Of a DNA stretch of 62,912 nucleotides, positions 54,933-61,568 are shown piece by piece. The notes below the pieces were generated by a model. That model was not told the DNA's origin, did no database searches, and saw only the letters and a list, made by a program, of their open reading frames with translations. The stretch is from Microcaldota archaeon (lineage in GTDB: Archaea; Micrarchaeota; Micrarchaeia; Micrarchaeales; CABMGC01). Position numbers and translations under genes: made by a program. Within the stretch, counting starts at the first letter, position 1. Each line of letters opens with the position of its first letter. The stretch covers positions 1 through 62,912 of the forward strand of contig DAHXNY010000004.1 in NCBI GenBank assembly GCA_027365175.1. Direction: 5' to 3'.

Positions 54933-55158
54933 AAAGCTCCTCTCTGTTAAATTTCCACGGCTTGGTCTTTATGCCCTCCTTTAATAATTTTAAGAATTTA
55001 GCGTCTGCATCATCATTTTTCTTTTCGGACCACTCCTTCAACGCCTCAGTTGCAGCCTTTCCGAGATAACCCTTCTTCTTGCCATATTTTAAGCCTGCTA
55101 TCTTTCTGAACTCTTCTGCAACGTCTTCCTTTACATTCACCGTTATGGTCTTTGACAT
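54922..55158 (-). CDS. vapB: VapB-type antitoxin (second module)
   Basis: The 78-residue protein starts SKTITVNVKEDVAEEFRKIAG, a ribbon-helix-helix pattern, and continues with KKGYLGKAATEALKEW. The C-terminal part is charged and would wrap the toxin (TKPWKFNREELYER). The ATG at 55158 is preferred over an upstream ATG at 55185, because the promoter and an inverted repeat cover the longer version. It is the first gene of its operon. Confidence 0.82.
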   Translation of the reverse strand: MSKTITVNVKEDVAEEFRKIAGLKYGKKKGYLGKAATEALKEWSEKKNDDADAKFLKLLKEGIKTKPWKFNREELYER

Positions 55159-55165
55159 ACTATCA

Positions 55166-55200
55166 ATAACATTTAGAATATACAAATATTTAAATGTTAT
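55166..55200. promoter_or_regulatory. Inverted-repeat operator of the second VapBC module
   Basis: ATAACATTTA (55166-55175) and TAAATGTTAT (55191-55200) are exact 10-bp inverted repeats around a 15-bp spacer that holds the TATA element. The site lies 8 bp before the antitoxin ATG and should mediate autorepression. Confidence 0.75.
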
Positions 55201-55243
55201 GTTTTTGTAAATAAATGTTCTGTTTTTGTAACTTAAGTATGTA

Positions 55244-55327
55244 CGCTGGGTACGAGAATCGAACTCGTGAAGGTCTTACGACCAAGTGGGTTAGCAACCC
55301 ACCGCCATACCTCTAGGCGAACCCAGC
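55244..55327 (-). tRNA. tRNA-Ser (anticodon GCT)
   Basis: On the minus strand GCTGGGT pairs with ACCCAGC. The anticodon stem GTGGG/CCCAC encloses loop TTGCTAA (anticodon GCT). A long variable arm GGTC/GACC and the T-stem ACGAG/CTCGT with loop TTCGATT are present. No intron is found. It lies about 60 bp downstream of the SRP RNA on the same strand; this linkage is common in archaea. Confidence 0.95.
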
Positions 55328-55387
55328 ACATGCAGCAGAAACCTGTCTTGCATAATGCGAATATGTAAGCTGGTTTGCATGTCGACT

Positions 55388-55632
55388 CAATCCTGTATCT
55401 TCAGAGCATAGGTTTTTATACGCATAGTGAAGGTCCACTTCTGCAGTGTACTTAGGGTTGCTCCTTCCGGCCTGGCCCGGTTCATATACAAAACTACCGC
55501 CAAAGGCAGGATCTCAACGTTTTCATACAAGGCCGACATATACGGCATAACACGCAACAGGCATAAGGCCCGCCATGAAGAGGATTTGCGGTAAAGGAAA
55601 CCTCTAGCTCCCTGCCCTTCTGCTGCAATAAA
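55388..55632 (-). ncRNA. Signal recognition particle 7S RNA
   Basis: The minus strand contains the SRP helix 8 signature at about 55452-55485: ACCGGGCCAGGCC, the GGAA tetraloop and AAGGAGCAACCC, which is the SRP54 binding site. A 5' segment CAGGGAGC...GGTTT can pair with AAACC...GCTCTG near the 3' end, closing the Alu-proximal stem. Ends are approximate. About 245 nt is short for archaeal 7S RNA (usually near 300). The segment has no conserved protein despite an open frame. A promoter-like TATTAATAAGG lies about 25 bp upstream. Confidence 0.85.
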
Positions 55633-55705
55633 ATTCACCACTATAACCTTATTAATACCTTTCTTGTATTATCTATAACTGCAGATCTTAATCTTGGTGA
55701 AGCGA

Positions 55706-56113
55706 TTGAATTACGAAGAATTACTGGATAGGGCATTTACGCAGATATCCCAGCTCTCAGAGGAGAAGGTAGATTTCAAGATACCTGAGGCAGACTCGAT
55801 GATACAGGGAAGCAAGACCTTCCTCAGGAACCTCAACTCCATAGCAGATGCCGCAAGGAGGGAACCTTCGGATATAGCAAGGTATCTGACAAAGGAGCTA
55901 GGAACCCCGACATCCATGGACAATTCATCATTGATAATAAACGCAAAGGTGCAGCAGCAGGAGCTTACTGAAAAGATAAAGAAGTATTTTGAGATATATA
56001 TAATATGCAAGGAGTGCCACAAGCCCGACACTCACGTGCAGAGCACCGAACGCGGCTACATGACGATAGTGTGCGAGGCCTGCGGAGCAAGATATACCGT
56101 TAAGAACTATTAG
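55706..56113 (+). CDS. Translation initiation factor aIF2, beta subunit
   Basis: The 135-residue protein is the beta subunit of the factor that brings initiator tRNA to the ribosome. It has a central alpha/beta domain (GSKTFLRNLNSIADAARREP; DIARYLTKELGT) and a C-terminal zinc ribbon (CKECHKPDT and CEACGARY). Start TTG at 55706 follows GGTG by 6 nt; TTG at 55694 is the longer alternative. It overlaps the aIF1A gene at one base. Confidence 0.93.
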   Translation: MNYEELLDRAFTQISQLSEEKVDFKIPEADSMIQGSKTFLRNLNSIADAARREPSDIARYLTKELGTPTSMDNSSLIINAKVQQQELTEKIKKYFEIYIICKECHKPDTHVQSTERGYMTIVCEACGARYTVKNY

Positions 56114-56424
56114 TGATTATTTTGTACAGGAAAAATGGTGTAGAGGAGGTACATACCCTAATGATTCCAAGGGACAACGAGATTATAGGCACGGTCTACA
56201 AGGCGCTTGGAGCTTCAAAGTTCATGATAAACTGCGCAGACCAGAAGCAAAGGGTCTGTTCAATACCCGGAAGGCTCAAGAGGAGGTTCTGGGTCAAGGA
56301 AAACGATCTCGTCCTGGTAAAACCCTGGGTTGTACAGGGAGATGAGAAAGGGGACATAATCTGGAGATACAGCCTGCTGGACAAGGACACGCTTAAGAAA
56401 AAAGGCTTCGAAATCCCTAAGTGA
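56113..56424 (+). CDS. Translation initiation factor aIF1A
   Basis: The 103-residue OB-fold protein binds the ribosomal A site during initiation. The core runs HTLMIPRDNEIIGTVYKALG, then CSIPGRLKRRFWVKENDLVLVKPW with the typical basic strand. The C-terminus is short. The GTG at 56113 overlaps the aIF2-beta stop codon; a TTG at 56122 is possible. Both factors form an operon. The gene ends exactly where the convergent RIO kinase gene ends. Confidence 0.93.
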   Translation: MIILYRKNGVEEVHTLMIPRDNEIIGTVYKALGASKFMINCADQKQRVCSIPGRLKRRFWVKENDLVLVKPWVVQGDEKGDIIWRYSLLDKDTLKKKGFEIPK

Positions 56425-57183
56425 TCAGCTCTTTATCTGCGAAACAACCTTCTCATGATTTCTCTCTATCCCGTATCTCTTCTTGAAGTAATAGAGTATG
56501 TTGGTAACATCTCTTTCAAGGAACTCGTTTGCCTTGGGATGGCCCAATGAGACTCCCTGCCCAATGTCTATCAAGAACGGCATACCATCCTTGATCAGTA
56601 CGTTATACTCGCTCATGTCCCCATGCACAAGGTTGGCAGAATAAAGCCTTTTCATGTTCTCTACGATCTCATCAAGGACCTTCTCCGGGTCCTCGAGTCC
56701 TATGTTCTTTAGTATCGGTGCAGGCACGCCGTCATCTCCTATCAGTTGCATGGCAAGCACATTCCCCCTGAAGTAATACGGTTTAGGAGCTGAGACCTGC
56801 GCCTCCTCTGCTATCTTCAGGTTCCCGTACTCCTTCCTGCACCATATCCTTATTATGCTCTTCACGTCTGCCTTTATGCCGTCAAATCTCGGATCCCCTT
56901 TAACGTACTCGGTCCTTCTCTTGAAGCTGGTGTTCTCCTGATTGAATATCTTGAGCACTGCATACATCTCACTGACCTTTTCTCCTGCCTCTGCAAGGTA
57001 GACATCCGCTTCCTTGCCTTTTGATATTATGTGGATCATCCTAGAAACGATGCCATGGGTGAAGACCTTCTCTATGTTCATCATCGTCTTCCTGTCAAAT
57101 ACGCCTTCCTCTATCTTCCACTGTTCCTTAACCCTGAAGTCATCCCTGTCGGGCATCTTTCTCTTGCTGACCCTTCTTGCCAT
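56425..57183 (-). CDS. rio1: RIO1-type serine kinase
   Basis: The 252-residue kinase has the N-terminal RIO helical part, a lysine in YAVLKIFN (ATP binding), the flexible loop FKRRTEYVKGDPRF, the hinge LAMQLIG, the catalytic HGDMSEYNVL (about 197-206) and the metal loop LIDIGQGVS. RIO1 acts in final maturation of the small ribosomal subunit. This fits its place beside initiation factors. The N-terminus is very basic (ARRVSKRKMPDRDD). Confidence 0.93.
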   Translation of the reverse strand: MARRVSKRKMPDRDDFRVKEQWKIEEGVFDRKTMMNIEKVFTHGIVSRMIHIISKGKEADVYLAEAGEKVSEMYAVLKIFNQENTSFKRRTEYVKGDPRFDGIKADVKSIIRIWCRKEYGNLKIAEEAQVSAPKPYYFRGNVLAMQLIGDDGVPAPILKNIGLEDPEKVLDEIVENMKRLYSANLVHGDMSEYNVLIKDGMPFLIDIGQGVSLGHPKANEFLERDVTNILYYFKKRYGIERNHEKVVSQIKS

Positions 57184-57249
57184 AGCAGCACTGCAGATTA
57201 ATCTGCAAGAAGGTTAAAAAAGACGTCAAACCAACTAATTACTGGTTCG

Positions 57250-57885
57250 ATGCAGAGTCTGAAGATACTTGTTGACAATAGGGAGCGCAATCTGATAATG
57301 CATGAGGAGCTGTCCAACCTCGGAGTGCTGATAGACTTTGCCCAGCTGCCTGTAGGGGATTACATAATCTCGGACAGGATCTGTGTAGAACGCAAGACGG
57401 TTCCGGATTTTGAGAAATCGATAATGGACAACAGGCTCTTCGACCAGGTCAAAAGACTTGCGGCAAGCTTCGGGAAGCCGATACTGCTTATAGAGGGGGA
57501 TGATTCTGACTTCAGGCTCAGCGAAAACGTGATACTCGGGACGATACTGAAGCTCTACTACGATTTCAATATACAGGTGATAAGGTCTAGGGATCCTGTG
57601 CATACCGCAATTATACTTGCAAAGGTTGCGGAGCGAGAACAGACAACGGATTCAAGAGAGCCAAGGCTGATAGGGGAGAAGCGAGCCTTCTCAGAATATG
57701 AGAGGAGGGTAATGCTGCTGAGCATGCTTCCGGGAATAGGCCCGATGCTTGCCAAGAGGATGCTTGAACATTTTGGAAGCATAAGGAATGTAATGAATGC
57801 AAGCGAGGAAGAGCTGTGCAAAGTCGATAAGATAGGGAAGAAGAAGGCAGCTGTGCTCCATGCGCTGATAAACGAAGGCAGATGA
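57250..57885 (+). CDS. ERCC4/XPF-family nuclease
   Basis: The 211-residue protein has the ERCC4 nuclease domain with VDNRERN near the start and the catalytic VERKTVPDFEKSI, then two helix-hairpin-helix motifs at the C-terminus (LSMLPGIGPMLAKRMLEHFG; LCKVDKIGKKKAAVLHA). Such proteins act as dimers on 3'-flap, splayed-arm and fork DNA, often with PCNA. There is no helicase domain, as in crenarchaeal XPF. The start ATG is preceded by GGTTCG. Confidence 0.93.
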   Translation: MQSLKILVDNRERNLIMHEELSNLGVLIDFAQLPVGDYIISDRICVERKTVPDFEKSIMDNRLFDQVKRLAASFGKPILLIEGDDSDFRLSENVILGTILKLYYDFNIQVIRSRDPVHTAIILAKVAEREQTTDSREPRLIGEKRAFSEYERRVMLLSMLPGIGPMLAKRMLEHFGSIRNVMNASEEELCKVDKIGKKKAAVLHALINEGR

Positions 57886-57895
57886 GTGTTGTATC

Positions 57896-58531
57896 ATGGG
57901 ATTCTTTGGAAAACTATTCGGCAAGAGCTCCGAAGAGGAGATGATGGAGAAGAGCAGCAGGATAGTCTCGCATGCGCTCAACGCGAACAATGAGCTGAGG
58001 AAGGTGATAGGCGGCTCCGGAAGCGTAGCCTCCATAAAGAAGATAGAGGAAGCGTCAGACAGGGCTGTATTCGACGTCTCCAACTCCATAACCTCGGGAG
58101 GCATGCCACCGAACATCATACCTGATCTGCTCCGCTTCATGGATTTCGAGGATGACATAGTCGACAGTATATTCAACCTTTCAAGGGCGTATGTCCGCTA
58201 CAGGATAAAGAACAGGAAGATGGACGGGTATGTGACCGGGCAGATGGTCAAGATGTGCGGCCTTTCTGACAGTGCGATAAAGGTTCTCCTGAAGATGCAC
58301 AAGGCCTCAAGCGTGTCAGAGGTGCGCAGGCTGCGCTTCGAGATAGAAAAGTATGAGCAGGCAGGTGACAATATAAAGGACGAGATGGTTGCCTACGCAT
58401 ACAATTCGAAGATGGACTACAAGACCTTCAACCATATCCTGGACCTGGCATACCTCTCTGACGACGTGCAGGACAACTGCGAGGACGTGGCGGACAGGCT
58501 GGTGAGCATCTTCGCATCAATAATAAGTTAG
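57896..58531 (+). CDS. DUF47 (PhoU-like) protein
   Basis: The 211-residue all-helical protein resembles the DUF47/PhoU-like family, which forms three-helix bundles with metal-binding acidic pairs. Here these could be DFEDDIVDSI (about 81-90) and YLSDDVQDNCEDVADRL near the end. In archaea it lies next to a Pit-type phosphate permease, as here (7 bp apart), and probably tunes its activity or metal-phosphate complex handling. It begins MGFFGKLFGKSSEE, typical of the family. Confidence 0.88.
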   Translation: MGFFGKLFGKSSEEEMMEKSSRIVSHALNANNELRKVIGGSGSVASIKKIEEASDRAVFDVSNSITSGGMPPNIIPDLLRFMDFEDDIVDSIFNLSRAYVRYRIKNRKMDGYVTGQMVKMCGLSDSAIKVLLKMHKASSVSEVRRLRFEIEKYEQAGDNIKDEMVAYAYNSKMDYKTFNHILDLAYLSDDVQDNCEDVADRLVSIFASIIS

Positions 58532-58538
58532 TGGTCAA

Positions 58539-59462
58539 GTGCAGAACCTGATTGTCTATTTGCTGGCATTCCTTGTAATAGCCCTTGTCTCAGGAAACAA
58601 CCTTCCCGCATGCACAGGTTCCCTGATAAACAGCAATATAGTCAGCAAGAGAAAGGGCATCCTGCTTACGATACTCGGGTACTCGCTGGGGCTGGTAGCG
58701 GAGGGCAACCTGCTCAACACAGGGCTTCTCAGCCTTATGCCTGTAAACAGCTATCTTCTCTCATCCATAGTGCTATTTACTGCGCTTATAGTCTTCCTGT
58801 TTGCGCACAAGACCAAGGTCCCGCAATCCCTGTCGATGACCATGGCCATGGCGATGCTGGGTCTTGACATGGCGATAGGCGCAAATCCAGACCTGGCATT
58901 CGTTGCGATAATGGCACTCGCATGGATACTCTCATCGGTCTTTGCAATACTGCTCAGCTATGCGACAATGCGTTACTCATACAATTTCATGAAGGACAAG
59001 AGCATATGGGCGAGCATAAGATACATGAAGCTGCTTCTGATAGTAGTATCATTCTTCACAGCCTTCACTCTTGGTGCAAATACTATAGGTTTCGTATATG
59101 CGCTCATGCCCCACCAGGGCAATGCCGCATACGTCCTTGCCCTTGCCATAATAGGCATAATCATAGGGAGCCTTTTCCTGAGCAGGAGGGAGCTGGCGCT
59201 TATGGGAAACGGGATAGTGGCCATGCGTTATCTCAATTCAACGATATCCCAGGCAGTATCGGCGATATTCGTAGAGATAGCAACCATATTTGGCATACCT
59301 CTCTCAAATACGCAGATATACGTATCCAGCATATACGGCTCTACTATCAGCTACAAGATGCACTTCGCGCAGGGGAAGACAATGCTTGCGATAATCAGGT
59401 CATGGGTCTTCCTCGCTATCCTTGCAATGGCTCTTGGATATGCCATGGCATTGCTTATCTGA
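58539..59462 (+). CDS. Inorganic phosphate permease (PiT family)
   Basis: The 307-residue membrane protein has about nine or ten helices and both repeats of the PiT signature: SGNNLPACTGSLI near the N-terminus and the second half with GIPLSNTQIYVSSIYGSTISY. It imports metal-phosphate with protons or sodium. Length is slightly short for the family but both motifs are kept. Start is a GTG at 58539, 8 bp after the DUF47 gene, with GGTCAA in front. Confidence 0.9.
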   Translation: MQNLIVYLLAFLVIALVSGNNLPACTGSLINSNIVSKRKGILLTILGYSLGLVAEGNLLNTGLLSLMPVNSYLLSSIVLFTALIVFLFAHKTKVPQSLSMTMAMAMLGLDMAIGANPDLAFVAIMALAWILSSVFAILLSYATMRYSYNFMKDKSIWASIRYMKLLLIVVSFFTAFTLGANTIGFVYALMPHQGNAAYVLALAIIGIIIGSLFLSRRELALMGNGIVAMRYLNSTISQAVSAIFVEIATIFGIPLSNTQIYVSSIYGSTISYKMHFAQGKTMLAIIRSWVFLAILAMALGYAMALLI

Positions 59463-59474
59463 TTAGGCCAGGTA

Positions 59475-59879
59475 TCAGGATTCGAAGCCCGGAACTATCT
59501 TTATCCTCTGCAGCTTCTTTACCTTTTTTGCATCGGCAAACCTGTCAAATAATCTCTTGCTGTCGGAAAAGAGTATGAACCTCTTATTGTCCAGCTTCAC
59601 GGCCTTCGCATTCCTTCCTATCTCATGGTCTGCATAGAGAAACATGAGCATCTCCATGCTCCTCTTCTTGTACTTGTTTATATGGTCGTTGAACCTTACC
59701 ATCATGTTTAGGTATGCCGAACCTATCCCATTCTCAATATCCCCATCATTCCTGAGGACAAGAAGGACCTTCCTGCCGCTGGGAAGGTCAGTCGCATAAT
59801 CCACAAGCTCCTGGGCTGCGTATTCCGAAGAGCAGATATAGGCAAAGAGCTCCCATTTAGGCACATAAGGCGCGTTCAT
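59475..59879 (-). CDS. Hypothetical protein, possibly Cgi121-like
   Basis: The 134-residue protein is soluble alpha/beta. The part ENGIGSAYLNMMVRFNDHIN, then KKRSMEMLMFLYADHEIGRNAK, resembles Cgi121, the KEOPS subunit that binds the tRNA 3' end during t6A formation. There a conserved helix (E-LL-ASG-RQI-KA) lies at the same place. The match is weak and the usual order is not clear, so this is only a suggestion. It stands alone on the minus strand, convergent with the phosphate permease. Confidence 0.4.
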   Translation of the reverse strand: MNAPYVPKWELFAYICSSEYAAQELVDYATDLPSGRKVLLVLRNDGDIENGIGSAYLNMMVRFNDHINKYKKRSMEMLMFLYADHEIGRNAKAVKLDNKRFILFSDSKRLFDRFADAKKVKKLQRIKIVPGFES

Positions 59880-59975
59880 ACATCAGAATAACGCATAGCA
59901 ACGCTTTAAAAGTTTTCCCAGCATAAGTATAGCAGTGCTATACTAATATAGATAGTGTTAATTATAAGTGGTTTA

Positions 59976-60371
59976 ATGAGTCAGTTTGGATCGCAATTCC
60001 ACGGGAAGTCGCGCAGGAAGCTCAACGGCAGTGGCAAGAAGAAGCTGAAGAATCATGACAAGAAGAGGCATGACATGGGAGGATACTTCATAGCTACGAA
60101 GCTGGGAGATAAGAACAAGGTCAAGGAGGTAAGGGGAAGGGGCGGAGAGAGGAGAAGCAAGCTCCAGTATGCTGGATTCGCAAACCTATTGGTTAACGGC
60201 AAGTACAAGAAGACAAAGATAAAGTCGATTCTTGAATCCAAGGACAACAGGAACTTCGCAAGGCTTAACATAATAACCAAGGGTACGGTAATAGACACCG
60301 ATGATGGCAAGGCGGTAGTCATAAACAGGCCTGGAAAGGAGGGCAGCATAAACGCAAAGAAAGTAGAATAA
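59976..60371 (+). CDS. rps8e: Ribosomal protein S8e
   Basis: The 131-residue protein is the archaeal/eukaryotic S8e of the small subunit. It opens with HGKSRRKLNGSGKKKLKNHD and has GGYFIATKLGD, RGRGGERRSKLQYAGFANLL and the C-terminal ITKGTVIDTDDGKAVVINRPG. The ATG at 59976 follows GTGGT. It is the first gene of a three-gene unit in which both following genes have non-standard starts. The stop TAA directly touches the GGTG of the next gene. Confidence 0.93.
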   Translation: MSQFGSQFHGKSRRKLNGSGKKKLKNHDKKRHDMGGYFIATKLGDKNKVKEVRGRGGERRSKLQYAGFANLLVNGKYKKTKIKSILESKDNRNFARLNIITKGTVIDTDDGKAVVINRPGKEGSINAKKVE

Positions 60372-60380
60372 GGTGTTTGT

Positions 60381-60755
60381 ATACCTTCAAGAGTCTACGT
60401 ATTTGATTCCTCAAAGACAGCAGAGGTAAAGAAGCTAATGGAGTATGATCCTTATCTAGATAAGAGCAAGTCCGAAGAGGAGGTAAGCAAGCTCAAGGAG
60501 GACACGGAGGCAAACATAATATTTGCAAGGCAGGATTATAATATAAAGGACGGCATATCTATGGACTTAGAAAGGGAGAAGGGCTACCTGTGCATTTCGG
60601 CAAACCAGGAGTTCCTGGAGAAGGGGGAGGAGAAGCTGAAGAAGAGCATAGAGGGGCTGCAGCGCGCTGATGAAAAGACCGAGAACAAGGTAATAGAGAT
60701 AATAGAGGCGGAGAGGAATCAGAGCGAACAGGGGCTCGGTGCAATTTTTGGGTAA
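60381..60755 (+). CDS. Hypothetical protein, 124 residues (starts at ATA)
   Basis: I do not know the family. The product is charged and alpha/beta (SRVYVFDSSKTAEVKKLMEY at the start, then ANIIFARQDYNIKDG and a long C-terminal helix). The first ATG (60438) is 19 codons in and would remove a good beta strand, VYVFDSS. ATA at 60381 lies exactly 5 nt after GGTG (60372-60375), and no ATG, GTG or TTG is available in frame before 60438. It ends 4 bp before the UMP kinase start and overlaps its Shine-Dalgarno motif. Confidence 0.75.
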   Translation: MPSRVYVFDSSKTAEVKKLMEYDPYLDKSKSEEEVSKLKEDTEANIIFARQDYNIKDGISMDLEREKGYLCISANQEFLEKGEEKLKKSIEGLQRADEKTENKVIEIIEAERNQSEQGLGAIFG

Positions 60756-60759
60756 TTAA

Positions 60760-61452
60760 ACGAAGAAAACCGTTTGCGTTTCTATAGGCGGAAGCATACT
60801 CTCAAAGGAGAGCGGGATAAATGTGAAATACGTGGAGGAGCTTGCGGTTCTTCTTAGAAAGAGGCTAAAGACCACCAAGTTCATACTTGTCGTAGGTGGA
60901 GGGTACTCCAGCAGATTGTACATAAGGTCGACGAGGAGCATAATCAGCAACAATGCCATACTGGACCAGATAGGGATAGCGTTCACAAGGATAAATGCAC
61001 TGATACTAAAGGACCTGCTCTCAGAGTTCAACGTATATCCCAACATAGTAACTACTATGGAGGAGCTCAATGCGGGGATAACGCTGAGCGATATAGTGAT
61101 AATGGGAGGCATAATCCCCGGAATAACCACCGATTCTGTTGCAATGCTCGCATGCGAGCTTACAGGCTGCAAAGAGATGATAAACGTAAGCAATGAGAGC
61201 TATGTGCATGACAGGCCTGTAATGGAGAAGGGATCGAAGAAGCTTCCGAAGCTAAGCCATCAGCAGCTTGTTGACATAGCAAACAAATATGACGACAGGT
61301 CTGCAGGATCAAACTTCATACTGGATTTCTTTGCTGCAAAGATTGCAAAGAGGTCAAAAATAGACATATTATTTGTCAATGACAGCATAAAAGAGCTGGA
61401 TCTGGTCCTAAGCGGCAAAAAGCACAACGGAAGCGTAGTAAAGGACCAATAG
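60760..61452 (+). CDS. pyrH: UMP kinase (starts at ACG)
   Basis: The 230-residue enzyme phosphorylates UMP to UDP; archaeal forms are about 225. It has VCVSIGGSIL (P-loop-like first strand), VGGGYSSR, the helix with QIGIAFTRINALI, GGIIPGITTDSVAML and the C-terminal GSNFILDFFAAKIA. A GTG at 60823 would cut off the first strand and its glycines. TAA at 60757-60759 closes the frame just before ACG (60760). ACG gives MKKTVCVSIGGSI and lies 5 nt after GGTA (60751-60754). Confidence 0.92.
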   Translation, partial: TKKTVCVSIGGSILSKESGINVKYVEELAVLLRKRLKTTKFILVVGGGYSSRLYIRSTRSIISNNAILDQIGIAFTRINALILKDLLSEFNVYPNIVTTMEELNAGITLSDIVIMGGIIPGITTDSVAMLACELTGCKEMINVSNESYVHDRPVMEKGSKKLPKLSHQQLVDIANKYDDRSAGSNFILDFFAAKIAKRSKIDILFVNDSIKELDLVLSGKKHNGSVVKDQ

Positions 61453-61508
61453 CACGCAGCAGTATGGATAATTCCATAAGGAATGCGTCCGGAAAGAGCA
61501 AACGGAAT

Positions 61509-61520
61509 GTATAAATACTT
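61509..61520 (+). promoter_or_regulatory. TATA box of the right-edge secreted protein gene
   Basis: The sequence tgtataaatact lies about 50 bp before the ATG at 61569. A leader of about 25 nt carries GGTG. Confidence 0.5.
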
Positions 61521-61568
61521 TGTAAGCGATTAAAACTATTACTCTAAGCGAATATGATAAGGTGTGAA

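Noticed and set aside
55387-55641. Open frame of 84 codons on the minus strand
   Set aside because: It lies fully within the SRP RNA, whose helix 8 signature explains the sequence.
16378-60762. Sequencing errors as sole reason for the missing ATG codons
   Set aside because: Five independent genes would each need a single-base error exactly at the start codon while their frames are otherwise clean. I still list read checking as the test.
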